NCBI GenBank assembly: GCA_022448985.1
Contig: JAKVCR010000052.1
Coordinates: 1 to 64,000 of the forward strand
Length of the DNA: 64,000 nucleotides
DNA from: Roseibacillus sp.
GTDB lineage: Bacteria; Verrucomicrobiota; Verrucomicrobiia; Verrucomicrobiales; Akkermansiaceae
Direction: 5' to 3'
Shown here: positions 17,115-25,656 of the stretch, in pieces
Position numbering within the stretch: the first letter of the stretch is position 1
Layout: each line of letters begins with the position of its first letter
Notes under the pieces: model-generated
The model's input: only the letters and a program-made list of their open reading frames with translations
Databases searched by the model: none
Told to the model about the DNA's origin: nothing
Position numbers and translations under genes: made by a program

Positions 17115-17984
17115 ATGGAAATCGTGGTGACGGGCTGCACGGGACGACTCGGTCGCTCCCTGATCCGCGAATGGCAGGGGGAGCACGTGCTGCATTGCCT
17201 GGGCCGGGAGGATCTGGATTTCGGTGAACCCGCTGGGCTGGAGCGTAAGCTTGAGGGCTTGTGTTTTGATGGCCTCGTGAACTGCGCGGCGATGGCGGAT
17301 ATCGAGTGCTGCGAAAGCCATTTGCGGGAGGCGCAACTGATCAACGCTGAATCTCCCCGTGTGCTGGCGCGTGTGTGTGCCCAGCGCGGGGCTCGCCTTA
17401 TTCACTTCAGTACGGACTACGTGCTCGATGGCACGAGGGAGGGCCTCAAGAGCGAAGGGGCGGCGGTGCGCCCCCTCAATCAATACGCCCGAACCAAGTG
17501 GGCAGGGGAGGAGAGTGTCCTGGAAGAGAACGCGGATGCGATCGTGGGACGAGTCAGCTGGCTTTTTGGAACGGAGCCGGATGGGATCGTGGAATCGGTC
17601 TTCCGGAGCGCCCGCCGCGGCGAGGATCTCCGGGCCGTGGCCGACAAGTTCTCCAAACCGACTTCGGTGCAGGAAATCGGTCGGATGGTGCTGGCCCTTC
17701 TCGGTCGTCCTGACCTGGGGGGTCTCTTTCACCTGACACATCCCGGGGAGCCGGAGAGTTGGTGGTCGATCGCTACCAAAGTCGTTCGGGCAGGGTATGA
17801 AGCGGGGCTGCTGAAACATTGCCCGGAGGTGCACCCGGAAGTGATGGAGCGGGCGGAGCGGCTGAGAGTAGCGCGACCGGTTCATACCGCGATGGATCCT
17901 GCGCGGTTGCGTACTGATTTACACTGGCAGGGTGTGGGCTGGGAGGAAGAGGTCCGATTAAGACTAGGATCGCTGTCAGGGTAG
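17115..17984 (+). CDS. RmlD-like dTDP-4-dehydrorhamnose reductase family SDR
   Basis: A 289-residue RmlD-substrate-binding family protein. Visible motifs: GCTGRLGRSL at 7-16 for NAD(P)H binding, VNCAAMADIECCE, FSTDYVLDGT, and an intact catalytic YARTKWAGE (YxxxK). The family reduces dTDP-4-keto-6-deoxyhexoses, typically as the last step to dTDP-L-rhamnose. It stands divergently to the rfbB-like gene, so the two probably act on the same sugar nucleotide. RmlA and RmlC are not in the window. The first residues after the ATG fit the beta strand directly, supporting this start. Exact product (rhamnose or another 6-deoxyhexose) is inferred only. Confidence 0.8.
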   Translation: MEIVVTGCTGRLGRSLIREWQGEHVLHCLGREDLDFGEPAGLERKLEGLCFDGLVNCAAMADIECCESHLREAQLINAESPRVLARVCAQRGARLIHFSTDYVLDGTREGLKSEGAAVRPLNQYARTKWAGEESVLEENADAIVGRVSWLFGTEPDGIVESVFRSARRGEDLRAVADKFSKPTSVQEIGRMVLALLGRPDLGGLFHLTHPGEPESWWSIATKVVRAGYEAGLLKHCPEVHPEVMERAERLRVARPVHTAMDPARLRTDLHWQGVGWEEEVRLRLGSLSG

Positions 17985-18067
17985 GGATTTGCGGCCTGGT
18001 TACCGATAAGCTCTTCCGGGTTCGGGAATCCCATTGACCCGCTGCAAGGCTGAGACACACTTTCGCC

Positions 18068-18607
18068 ATGATACTACGCGTAGTCCAATTGTCTCTGCTG
18101 GGGGCCATGATCGCGCTGCTCCCCTCCTGCGGGAACATGGCATTCTCGCGGAATTTCGATTCCTCGACTGATCCGCTGGATTCTCCCGGGAGTCAACGCC
18201 GGGGAGAGGCAAGTGATGGTGGGCTGCGCTACGCCCCGGGGAGCTATGTGGAAGTGACCGATGCCAATGCCGGTCTCTACCAGCGCTTTCCAGATGAAGA
18301 GGCGCAACCGTCTCTCCAACTTGCTCCCGGCACACAGCTCAAGGTGCTCAAGGAGAGAGGGTCCTACCTGAAGGTGGAAACGGAATCCGGGGAAATTGGC
18401 TTCGTTCCCGCTATCATGGTGAGTGATGGGGCCGCAGTTTCGAGCGCGGCATTACCGGAGGGGACGCCCGTTCGCGTGACGCCGGTGGATCCTGCGGGGA
18501 ACATCCCATTTGTAGCACCGGAGCCGGAAGTAGCGCCGATCTCCGCGGAAAGGTCCGAGGCTCCGCTACCGGCTCCCGCCCCCATGCCAGCTCCGCCTGA
18601 TGAGTAG
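18068..18607 (+). CDS. Lipoprotein-like protein with SH3b domain
   Basis: A 179-residue exported protein. The N-terminus (MILRVVQLSLLGAMIALLPSCG) ends in a Cys that fits a lipoprotein signal loosely (LLPSC). Residues about 57-125 form a bacterial SH3-type segment (YVEVTDANAGLYQRF to GSYLKVETESGEIGFVP), a fold that often binds peptidoglycan peptides. The C-terminus is Pro/Ala-rich (APLPAPAPMPAPPDE), likely disordered. It would sit in the periplasm on a membrane. No operon partner is evident; the next gene is on the opposite strand. Confidence 0.7.
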   Translation: MILRVVQLSLLGAMIALLPSCGNMAFSRNFDSSTDPLDSPGSQRRGEASDGGLRYAPGSYVEVTDANAGLYQRFPDEEAQPSLQLAPGTQLKVLKERGSYLKVETESGEIGFVPAIMVSDGAAVSSAALPEGTPVRVTPVDPAGNIPFVAPEPEVAPISAERSEAPLPAPAPMPAPPDE

Positions 18608-18705
18608 CGAAGAGCCGTGCACCGGCAAAACCAGCGTCGTGAAGAGGGGGAAGGGTTTTCCTCCGATTTCTATCCTGTAGCGGACCACGGAAGCAGCCCG
18701 TTGTA

Positions 18706-19197
18706 TCAGAGGCTCCGGAGGGCTTCCTTGATCGCCTCAAAGTTGGGCTGGTCGGCCGGGTTGTCATTGACCTCGGCGTATCGGACCACACCTTCGCCAT
18801 CGATCACGAAGGCGGAGCGCTTGGGCACCCCCCCCATGGGGAGGTTCTTGTCGGGCAGGAAGCTGTCGTAGGCTACGCCCCAGGCCTCGGCAGCCTCGTG
18901 TTCGTAGTCGCTGAGAAGGGTGATGGCGATGCCCTCTTTTTCTGCCCAGGCAGCCTGTGCGAAGGGATTGTCACCACTAACGCAAAGAACCTGCACCCCC
19001 AGCTCTTCATATTCGCTGATTCCCGCCGTGAGACTGCATAATTCCGTCGTGCAGCCCCCGGTAAAGGCCATCGGGACAAAGAGCAGGAGCGTTGTCTTGC
19101 CCGCCGTCTGCTGGGAGAGGGTCACCAGCTCGGGGCCGTCGGGGCCGAGGGTGGCCAGAGTGAAATCGGGTGCGGAGTCGCCTATTGTGATTGCCAT
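18706..19197 (-). CDS. Peroxiredoxin, AhpC/TSA family (AhpE/Bcp-like)
   Basis: A 163-residue thiol peroxidase starting at the ATG at 19197 (MAITIGDSAPDFTL), which matches the family N-terminus; an upstream start would add a non-conserved 42-residue leader. The peroxidatic Cys lies in MAFTGGCTTELC (C49), with a second Cys at C54. The GVPKRSAFVIDGEGVVRYAEV strand is the conserved C-terminal sheet. Such enzymes reduce H2O2 and organic peroxides in the cytoplasm using thioredoxin-like donors. The 1-Cys/AhpE-like grouping is inferred from motif spacing. Confidence 0.92.
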   Translation of the reverse strand: MAITIGDSAPDFTLATLGPDGPELVTLSQQTAGKTTLLLFVPMAFTGGCTTELCSLTAGISEYEELGVQVLCVSGDNPFAQAAWAEKEGIAITLLSDYEHEAAEAWGVAYDSFLPDKNLPMGGVPKRSAFVIDGEGVVRYAEVNDNPADQPNFEAIKEALRSL

Positions 19198-19508
19198 GGC
19201 GGGGACTCTAGTAGTGAGCGGCGTGGGGTCAATCACTCCTCCTGCAGGAGGTGAAACTGGCTGGTGAAGAGGGATCGGACTGGATTGTGGTGGGAAAAGG
19301 GTGCGGAATTGCAAATTATCCACAAACTCGCAAAATGTTTAAAATAAGTCAGTTGCGAACTAGTCCAGGGGAAACAATGTGAATTTTTATTAAAAAGTTG
19401 TAGTAAATTTACACAAACATTGATAATCTTTGTCCATCAATCAGGCAGGCCTTAGTCAGCCCGCCGGCCTCCACGGCCAAACGCACGACCACCCTTACCT
19501 CACCACTA
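19198..19508. other. 311-base gene-free, AT-rich intergenic region
   Basis: This is the only gene-free stretch above 300 bases. The right half (about 19310-19440) is strikingly AT-rich for this GC-rich segment. It contains one perfect DnaA-box-like 9-mer TTATCCACA at 19316-19324 and the promoter-like elements listed separately. It separates the minus-strand peroxiredoxin gene from the plus-strand exported-protein gene, so it should hold both promoters. No small ORF, RNA gene or repeat is convincing here. Confidence 0.6.
19398..19427 (+). promoter_or_regulatory. Candidate sigma-70-type promoter
   Basis: TTGTAG at 19398-19403 and GATAAT at 19422-19427 are separated by 18 bases, close to the -35/-10 consensus. 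They lie within an AT-rich tract about 80 bases before the ATG at 19509. Together with the intrinsic terminator at 20110-20144 this would make the exported-protein gene a single-gene transcript. It is a by-eye match only. Confidence 0.4.
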
Positions 19509-20072
19509 ATGAAAGGATTCGTCCTTAGCCTCAGTCTGGCGACTCTTGTCAGCGCCTCCCTTCCCGCGGCCCTTCCGCGGGTGGGGACTACCACCCCCAC
19601 TTCAGTCGCTTCACGGCCAGTCACTACCAAGGCCGTGATTTCGGGATTGGAGGAAAAGGTTCTCAGGGCTCTCCCGCCCGTCCTGATCGAACTGAGTAAC
19701 CTCCCCTCCGGAGCGGCGGTGTGGGTCGAAGTCAAGCGCGGGAAGCCTACCGATGACCGCCTTGCAGGCAAAACCGTGGAGTCGAAGTTCTACCTCCGTA
19801 AGGATCGCGTGGGAATCCTCAGTGTTCCCGGCCTCCACAAGGCCTGCCGCGCGGAAGGAACCTGGACGGTCAGGGTGCTCATGAGCGACGCTCGTGGCAC
19901 TACCGTCCTGAGCCGGGCCACCTTCGTCCTGAGGTCCGAGCGCTTTGCCTGGGAGGGAAAACCAAAGATGAATCGGGTTCGTCCCGTTCGCCCACTGCCT
20001 GCCGCCCACCCGTCGGAATCACCCTGCCCGGAGCCCTGTCTTGCCGTGATTTTCAAATCCTGCGAAAACTGA
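19509..20072 (+). CDS. Exported protein of unknown function
   Basis: A 187-residue product with a Sec signal peptide (MKGFVLSLSLATLVSASLPAA). The mature part has beta-strand character (LIELSNLPSGAAVWVEVKRGK, WTVRVLMSDARGTTVLSRATFVLRS), like an immunoglobulin-like or fibronectin-like sandwich. A Pro/Cys-rich tail (SPCPEPCLAVIFKSC) holds three or four Cys that might form disulfides or carry a modification. No family is recognised. A candidate promoter and a strong terminator flank it, so it is probably transcribed alone, perhaps at high level. Confidence 0.7.
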   Translation: MKGFVLSLSLATLVSASLPAALPRVGTTTPTSVASRPVTTKAVISGLEEKVLRALPPVLIELSNLPSGAAVWVEVKRGKPTDDRLAGKTVESKFYLRKDRVGILSVPGLHKACRAEGTWTVRVLMSDARGTTVLSRATFVLRSERFAWEGKPKMNRVRPVRPLPAAHPSESPCPEPCLAVIFKSCEN

Positions 20073-20109
20073 ACAACAGCCCAGCACAGTTTTCGTCCCT
20101 TCAATACGA

Positions 20110-20144
20110 GAGAGACCCGGGGTTACCCGGGTCTCTCTTTTTTT
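20110..20144 (+). terminator. Strong Rho-independent terminator
   Basis: A perfect 12-base-pair stem (20110-20121 with 20126-20137, arm GAGAGACCCGGG), a four-base loop GTTA, and a run of seven T. It lies 38 bases after the stop of the exported-protein gene and is the clearest intrinsic terminator in the window. Confidence 0.95.
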
Positions 20145-20212
20145 GTCAGTGCCGGAGTATTGTGTTGGTGGACGGTCCCGCCGTGGTTTAGAGCGGTTGG
20201 CGTTCGTTTATC

Positions 20213-21484
20213 ATGCCGTGGGAGCTGTCAGAATTTGGTCAGGGGCTTTGTACCGGAAGCGGGATAGGGGAGCTGATGGAAGATCTCGGGGAGGCGATGG
20301 CAGCAGGCGGGGAGCGCATCCGCATGCTGGGGGGGGGACAGCCGGCCCACATTCCGGAGATTGATGCGGTCTGGCGCCAGCGCATGGAGGAGATCATGGC
20401 GTCGGAGGGTGGACTGGAGCGCATGCTGGGAGATTACGAGGGGCCGGCAGGTAATGGTGGATTCCGGGCCTCCCTCGCGGGCCTCTTCAGCCGGGAATTC
20501 GGTTGGGAGCTGGGAGCGGAGAACGTGGCAGTCACCGCAGGGGGGCAGACAGCCTTCTTCTTTCTCTTTAATTCACTGGCGGGCCGCTTCGCAGATGGGC
20601 GGAGCAAGAAGATCCTTCTTCCCCTCGTGCCGGAGTACATTGGTTATGCCAATCAGTCGGCCGGGGGCGCGCTTTTTTGCGGAGCAAAGCCCAAGCTCGA
20701 GCTGATCGGCAATCACGAGTTCAAGTATCGTGTGGACTTCGATTCCCTGGAGATCGATGAAAATGTGGCCGCCCTCTGCGTGTCACGGCCGACAAATCCA
20801 ACCGGAAATGTCCTGACCGATAATGAGATCCGCCATCTTGCGGAATTGGCGGCCGAGCATGGGATTCCGTTGATCATCGACAATGCCTATGGGGCCCCCT
20901 TTCCGAACATCATATTCAGCGATGCCACTCCGGTCTGGAATGAGAATATCATCCTCACGCAGAGCCTCTCCAAGACAGGACTGCCAGGCACCCGCACGGG
21001 AATTGTGATTGCACGGGAGGAAGTGATCCGGTGGGTCACCTCCATGACTTCCATTGTGGGTCTTTCCAACACTAATGCAGGTCAGGCAATCATGCAGCCG
21101 TTGCTGGAGAGTGGCGAAATCCTGCGGTTGAGCGATGAAGTGATGCAGCCCTTCTACCGGGTTAAATCGGACCAGGCCCGGTCCCTCGTGGAGGAACACT
21201 TTGATTCGTCGCTTCCCTGGCGCGTTCACAAGCGGGAGGGCGCCCTTTTTCTCTGGCTCTGGTTTGAGGACCTCCCCATTACATCCCTCGAACTCTACGA
21301 ACGTCTCAAGGCCCGGGACGTATTGGTAGTTCCGGGCAACTACTTCTTTTACGGCCTTGAAGACGAGCACTGGTCCCATCGGAACGAGTGCCTGCGGATC
21401 TCCTTCACCATGCCGGAGGAAGTGGTAAGGGAGGGCTTTCGTGTCATCGGGGACGAAGTGAAGAAGGCCTATGAGGGCCGATAG
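20213..21484 (+). CDS. avtA: Valine--pyruvate aminotransferase
   Basis: A 423-residue fold-type I PLP enzyme resembling AvtA, which transfers amino groups between valine and pyruvate (alanine/valine metabolism) in the cytoplasm. Visible motifs: LGGGQPAHIPE near residue 40, GPAGNGGFRASLAGLF near 80, RPTNPTGNVLTDNE near 195, DNAYGAPFPN near 225, and the PLP-lysine motif SLSKTGLPGTRTG near 260. C-terminal Arg in LRISF fits substrate carboxylate binding. Length matches AvtA (about 417). It stands alone on the plus strand after the terminator of the preceding unit. Confidence 0.9.
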   Translation: MPWELSEFGQGLCTGSGIGELMEDLGEAMAAGGERIRMLGGGQPAHIPEIDAVWRQRMEEIMASEGGLERMLGDYEGPAGNGGFRASLAGLFSREFGWELGAENVAVTAGGQTAFFFLFNSLAGRFADGRSKKILLPLVPEYIGYANQSAGGALFCGAKPKLELIGNHEFKYRVDFDSLEIDENVAALCVSRPTNPTGNVLTDNEIRHLAELAAEHGIPLIIDNAYGAPFPNIIFSDATPVWNENIILTQSLSKTGLPGTRTGIVIAREEVIRWVTSMTSIVGLSNTNAGQAIMQPLLESGEILRLSDEVMQPFYRVKSDQARSLVEEHFDSSLPWRVHKREGALFLWLWFEDLPITSLELYERLKARDVLVVPGNYFFYGLEDEHWSHRNECLRISFTMPEEVVREGFRVIGDEVKKAYEGR

Positions 21485-21500
21485 CTAGCTGCAGGCTCCC

Positions 21501-22262
21501 CTAGGGCCTCCTGTTTGCATCGAGGCGTTTCAGGAGATCCTCATGCAGTTTCTTCTCCCAGAGCAGGGCGGGATGGATGGGGGACCAGAAGCGGATGTTG
21601 TCGCCCTGCTGCCACTTGGGGCTCCTGAGTGGGAGCATGACCATGTCCAGGGGACTGCGGTAGGAGGTGGTGGGAATGTCGAAGGTGTCATAGATGTGCT
21701 TGCCTTTCTCTAGGTTTGCCAGGAAGGCGCTCTCCGGCCGCATTTGCCTGGTCCCCCGTCCGGGATAGAGGTAGGCCATGTAGGTGCCGTTGTGAGGAGT
21801 GGCGATGGTGTAGAGCCCCTGGCAGCGGTTGGCGCCATCCAGCTCCTGGAGGTAATAGCGGGAAACCAGTCCCCCCATGCTGAAGGCTACAATGGAGAAC
21901 TCGGCGTTCTCACCCCATTCCGTATCGACGAGGTGGCGGAGTTGTCGCGCCATGGGCTCAAGGCCCTTCCGGCCGTCCACCGGCTTGAGGGAGGGCACGA
22001 GGCATTCGTAACCATCGGCCACAATGGCCCTGCGGAGCGGCCGCAGGCCGATGCGGGTGTCAAATATACCGTGGACCAGAACGACCTTGCCCTTGGAAAC
22101 CTGGGTCGACTTGGTGGCCACCTGGTGGTCTGGTGCTGGTTCGAATCTGGCGGTGCTGCAGGAAATCATGAGGATGGGAAAGGTGAGGAGACAGGGAAGG
22201 AGGATGGTTCGCACGGGTGTCCGGTCACGATTGGCGGAGCAACGGGGCAAGTTCTTCTTCAT
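21501..22262 (-). CDS. Alpha/beta-hydrolase lipoprotein (lipase-like)
   Basis: A 253-residue protein. The ATG at 22262 is chosen because AAGGA lies just upstream and the product begins MKKNLPRC, leading into a lipoprotein-type signal (LLTFPILMISC). The mature part has the alpha/beta-hydrolase oxyanion strand VVLVHGIFDTRIG, the nucleophile elbow AFSMGGL (GxSxG-like with Phe-Ser-Met), and IATPHNGTYMAYLYP, typical of triacylglycerol lipase/PGAP1-like enzymes. A late His (WSPIHPALL) may complete the triad. It is predicted to hydrolyse esters while lipid-anchored facing the periplasm; the substrate is unknown. Confidence 0.82.
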   Translation of the reverse strand: MKKNLPRCSANRDRTPVRTILLPCLLTFPILMISCSTARFEPAPDHQVATKSTQVSKGKVVLVHGIFDTRIGLRPLRRAIVADGYECLVPSLKPVDGRKGLEPMARQLRHLVDTEWGENAEFSIVAFSMGGLVSRYYLQELDGANRCQGLYTIATPHNGTYMAYLYPGRGTRQMRPESAFLANLEKGKHIYDTFDIPTTSYRSPLDMVMLPLRSPKWQQGDNIRFWSPIHPALLWEKKLHEDLLKRLDANRRP

Positions 22263-22529
22263 CCGGTCCTTTTTTGAGAGAGATGGAACTGGGATCGGCC
22301 CGTAGCACCCACGTGTTTGGGATGATGGTGAAATGCAAGTCCATGACCACGGCATCCTAGCGAGTTTGTCGCGGTCGATCTAATTGATAGTGGCGATAAA
22401 AACATCGATAGAGGTGATGAATCCGTGTTGCGGTATTGCGGGTGGGAAAGGGCTGCCGGGCTGGTATTTCGCTGGACGGGGCCCTGACCGTTGGCACAGC
22501 GTCGCTTTTTCAGCAACCACCCTGTTCTA

Positions 22530-23288
22530 ATGAAATTCCTGATTAAGACCACCTTGGCCGCCATTCTCATCTCTGGTGCCGGAGCGGAGGCCACCGGCAG
22601 GCACGGTGAGGCCATCGGCAGGCACGGTGAGGTCCCCAACGCCATCGGTGAGATTCAATCCGTGGCCGTGGCTCCGGAATCCCGTTTCGGCCAGGGGGCG
22701 GAACGCTTCTGTTTAAACATGGAGAGACTCAAGCAACAGATAGCGGAGCAACAGGGGAACACCGCTGATGAGAAGCCGGGGTTCTTGCGCGGTGGCCCCG
22801 GAAGCGTGCTATTTTTGGTGTGCGCCCAGGGTGACGATGCGGAGCCGAAGAAAGAGAAGGCTGCCGAACAGGGGGAGAAGGAAGGCAGGATTCCTGATGA
22901 GGCCACCCTCAGGAAGGCGCTGACCAAGACGCGCAAGCAGCTTGAGACCGTGCAGCAAAAGATTGAGGGGGACCATGCCCTCTGGACGCGCTCCGGGGAA
23001 CAGATGAAAGAGTCCCGGGAACGCATTGCCGAACTGGATGCCTCCCTCGCGAGGGAGCGTCTGCATTTTGAAAAGCTGCGTCAGTCGATCGCACGGATTG
23101 AACGGGAACACAACGACGACCACGACCGCGAAGAAGCGCTGGCGGCTGAGTTGTCTGAGCACGAAAAGGCCCTGCATGACTTTGAGGGCAAGCAGGACGC
23201 AATCACCAAGCTTGAGAGGAAGGCGACCGAGTTGCGTCGTCAGGCCCTTGAGCTGCGCAAACGGGCCGAGGAGCTTCGCAGCAAGTAG
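22530..23288 (+). CDS. Exported coiled-coil protein
   Basis: A 252-residue protein starting at the ATG at 22530 (MKFLIKTTLAAILISGAGA, a signal peptide). Early in the mature part a duplicated GRHGEAIGRHGEV comes from a 21-base tandem repeat. Residues about 110-252 are a long, highly charged heptad-like coiled coil (AELDASLARERLHFEKLRQSIARIEREH, then repeated KLERKATELRRQALELRKR). One Cys pair (FCLN, LVCAQ) is present. It is probably periplasmic or surface-associated and scaffold-like. No family is recognised. Confidence 0.7.
   Translation: MKFLIKTTLAAILISGAGAEATGRHGEAIGRHGEVPNAIGEIQSVAVAPESRFGQGAERFCLNMERLKQQIAEQQGNTADEKPGFLRGGPGSVLFLVCAQGDDAEPKKEKAAEQGEKEGRIPDEATLRKALTKTRKQLETVQQKIEGDHALWTRSGEQMKESRERIAELDASLARERLHFEKLRQSIARIEREHNDDHDREEALAAELSEHEKALHDFEGKQDAITKLERKATELRRQALELRKRAEELRSK
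22591..22632 (+). repeat. Two-copy 21-base tandem repeat
   Basis: CCAccGGCAGGCACGGTGAGG occurs twice head to tail (22591-22611 and 22612-22632) with one C/T difference. It lies inside the exported coiled-coil gene and duplicates a seven-residue Gly-Arg-His-Gly-Glu block in frame, so it probably arose by slippage. Confidence 0.9.
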
Positions 23289-23441
23289 CGACTCACGGAT
23301 CGTGGGCTCGAATCGCCCCCATGCAGAACCGCTGTCTGGCAAGTGGCCTCTACGGTCATTGGTTGGTGCGAAGGCTGGTCTGCGCCGGGTCCGATCTGTC
23401 CGCGCTGGCCCCCTTTTTCCAAGGGCAATAACCGTCCAAAC

Positions 23442-23462
23442 GAACAAGTGTTCACTAGAACA
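23442..23462 (+). promoter_or_regulatory. LexA/SOS operator upstream of recA
   Basis: Two overlapping palindromes lie 64 bases before the recA ATG. GAAC-AAGT-GTTC at 23442-23453 is the Gram-positive SOS-box pattern. TGTTC-ACTA-GAACA at 23449-23462 exactly fits the TGTTC-N4-GAACA LexA consensus that I recall for Verrucomicrobia. Position before recA makes LexA repression very likely. LexA itself is not in the window. Confidence 0.85.
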
Positions 23463-23525
23463 TATTTCTTCTTGCCAAGGTCCCGGGCGCCCGCTACTCT
23501 TCGGTCATACTAAATCGAAATTGTC

Positions 23526-24668
23526 ATGAGTACTGTTGCTGCTAAACCTAAGCCGATGGCCAACCAGAAAGCCTCCTCCGCCTCCTCCGAAGACCAGATT
23601 CCAGCCCCCAAGGCGGCCGCCTCTCCCGCCTCTTCCTCTTCTCCGGCCCGGGACAAGGCTGCTGAGAAAATGGCGGAAGCCCGTAAGAAGAACCTCGATC
23701 TTGCCATTTCCGCTATCCAGAAGGAATTCGGGGAGACCGCTATCATGCGGATGGGGGATGAGCATTGCATGGATATCGATGTCATTCCTACCGGCAACCT
23801 TCTCATCGACCGTGCTCTTGGGGTGGGGGGGCTCCCACGCGGGCGCATCGTCGAGGTTTACGGCCCGGAATCCTCAGGGAAAACCACTCTTACCCTGACT
23901 GCCATCGCTCAGGCCCAGCGTCGGGGTGGGCTGGCGGCCTTCATTGATGTCGAGCACGCCCTTGATCCGCAGTATGCCCGCAAACTCGGCGTCAACCTTG
24001 ATGACCTCCTCGTCTCGCAGCCCTCTTCCGGGGAAGAGGCCCTGCAGATCTGTGAAGCACTGGTGCGTTCGAACGCAATTGACGTGGTGGTCCTCGATTC
24101 GGTGGCTGCTTTGGTTACCAAGCAGGAACTAGACGGGGAGATCGGTGATTCGACGGTGGGTACCCAGGCCCGCCTCATGAGCGCAGCGATGCGAAAGCTG
24201 ACCGCCCTGATCTCCAAGGCGCGTACGGTCTGTATCTTCACCAACCAGATTCGCGAGAAGATCGGAGTGATGTTCGGAAATCCGGAAACCACCCCGGGCG
24301 GCCGGGCTTTGAAATTCTTCTCCTCGGTCCGCCTCGACATCCGCCGGATCGGCCAGATCAAGGCTACCGACGGAACGGTGCAGGGTAATCGTACCCGTGT
24401 CAAAGTCGTGAAGAACAAGGTGGCTCCGCCCTTCACCGAGGCCGAATTCGACATCATGTATAACGAGGGAATTTCCTCCGTAGGCTCCCTCCTCGACCTG
24501 GCTCTCGAATACAATCTCATCCAGAAGCGGGGAAGCTGGTTCAGCTACGATGGTGAACAACTGGCCCAGGGCCGGGATGGGGCCAAGGAAGCCCTCAAGG
24601 CCGATGAGAATCTCTACGGTGAAATCGAGGAGAAGGTGAAGGAGCATCTCAACGAATCCGCCAAATAA
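23526..24668 (+). CDS. recA: Recombinase RecA with Ala/Ser/Pro-rich N-terminal extension
   Basis: A 380-residue RecA, the cytoplasmic strand-exchange ATPase of homologous recombination and co-protease of LexA. Visible: Walker A GPESSGKT at 113-120, [25 protein letters not shown], loop L1/L2 regions and [27 protein letters not shown]. The core aligns with canonical RecA but begins about 47 residues later than in E. coli. Residues 1-50 are low complexity ([20 protein letters not shown]). The ATG at 23526 follows the LexA operator directly, and Met11 or Met49 are possible shorter starts. A single-gene SOS-regulated unit is likely. Confidence 0.97.
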   Translation: MSTVAAKPKPMANQKASSASSEDQIPAPKAAASPASSSSPARDKAAEKMAEARKKNLDLAISAIQKEFGETAIMRMGDEHCMDIDVIPTGNLLIDRALGVGGLPRGRIVEVYGPESSGKTTLTLTAIAQAQRRGGLAAFIDVEHALDPQYARKLGVNLDDLLVSQPSSGEEALQICEALVRSNAIDVVVLDSVAALVTKQELDGEIGDSTVGTQARLMSAAMRKLTALISKARTVCIFTNQIREKIGVMFGNPETTPGGRALKFFSSVRLDIRRIGQIKATDGTVQGNRTRVKVVKNKVAPPFTEAEFDIMYNEGISSVGSLLDLALEYNLIQKRGSWFSYDGEQLAQGRDGAKEALKADENLYGEIEEKVKEHLNESAK

Positions 24669-24717
24669 GGATTCGGTCGGGTAAACGACCACTGGTGCCC
24701 TCTGCCTTACCACAGTC

Positions 24718-25656
24718 TCACTCGATTAAGATTCTTCCTGCCCTCCGACAGCAATGCTGCCCTCCCGGGAGATTGACCCGGGAAGGGGAGTCAGATTGGA
24801 GGAGTGCGAGGCAACGATCGACAAGATTGCGGGAAAGGTCGGATATTCCGGAATCCTGCAGATAGAGAAAAAGGGCTCTCCGCTGTAGAGGCTCGGGAAG
24901 TTTACGTAGCTTGGGAAGGAAGAGTCGGTCCTGGGGATCCACCAGGTCGAGAACGTCGAGAAGATCGTCGAGAGCTTCCTGGTCCTCGCGGCCAGCGTGG
25001 GCAGCCCGGACGATGGAGGGGACCACATCGCGTTCCATTAGCTCGTGAAGGAGAGGCAGGACTTCGGCCCGAAGCCTGTTGCGTGGGGTAAAGGGCTCAT
25101 TGTTGCTGGCATCTTCCCGGTATTGAATCCCGCGATCTTCAAGATAGGCATCGATATCCCTGCGCCGGATCTCCAGAAGAGGACGAAGCAAGGAAAGCTT
25201 TTTCCGGTTCACCGTGAGAGAGGATTGATAGCGCATGCCCTTCAGGCCAGCCGATCCACGCAGGAGATTGAGGAGTACAGTTTCGGCATTGTCGTCCGCG
25301 TGATGAGCAAGGAGGACATTTGGACACCTGTGCTTGCGGGCGCATTCCGCGAAAAACTGATGGCGGGCACGGCGGGCAGCCACCTCGATGGAGACTTTCT
25401 CTTCTTTTGCAAGACGCCGAATATTGGTGCGGGCGATTTCGAACGGGAACCCATGGGATTCTGCAATTTCGCGTACGAAGGCTGCATCGTGGGCTGAAAA
25501 CAGGCCCCGTAACTGGTGATTGAGATGGCAAAGGACGAGCTTGGTCGCACCAGCCTCAAGGAGGGCATGGAACAGGGCCACCGAATCGCGTCCCCCCGAA
25601 ATTCCAAGCAAGTAGCGACGGCGGGGTGAGAAGCGCGAATCGAGGGATAACGGCAT
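24718..25656 (-). CDS. tilS: tRNA(Ile)-lysidine synthase
   Basis: A 312-residue PP-loop ATPase that converts C34 of tRNA-Ile(CAU) to lysidine, which is essential for reading AUA. The PP-loop is LGISGGRDS near residue 20, followed by LCHLNHQLRG, VAARRARHQFFAEC, NVLLAHHADDNAETVLLNLLRGS and RPLLEIRR, all conserved in TilS. The ATG at 25656 has AGGA just upstream; a TTG at 25671 is a weaker alternative. It is shorter than E. coli TilS (about 430), with a reduced C-terminal region, as in many bacteria. It converges with recA, with only 49 bases between their stops. Confidence 0.95.
   Translation of the reverse strand: MPLSLDSRFSPRRRYLLGISGGRDSVALFHALLEAGATKLVLCHLNHQLRGLFSAHDAAFVREIAESHGFPFEIARTNIRRLAKEEKVSIEVAARRARHQFFAECARKHRCPNVLLAHHADDNAETVLLNLLRGSAGLKGMRYQSSLTVNRKKLSLLRPLLEIRRRDIDAYLEDRGIQYREDASNNEPFTPRNRLRAEVLPLLHELMERDVVPSIVRAAHAGREDQEALDDLLDVLDLVDPQDRLFLPKLRKLPEPLQRRALFLYLQDSGISDLSRNLVDRCLALLQSDSPSRVNLPGGQHCCRRAGRILIE

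Noticed and set aside
19316-19324. Perfect DnaA box TTATCCACA as evidence of the replication origin
   Set aside because: Only one perfect match here and one more (TTATTCACA at 60384-60392). About two are expected by chance in 64 kb on both strands, and no dnaA or dnaN gene is near.
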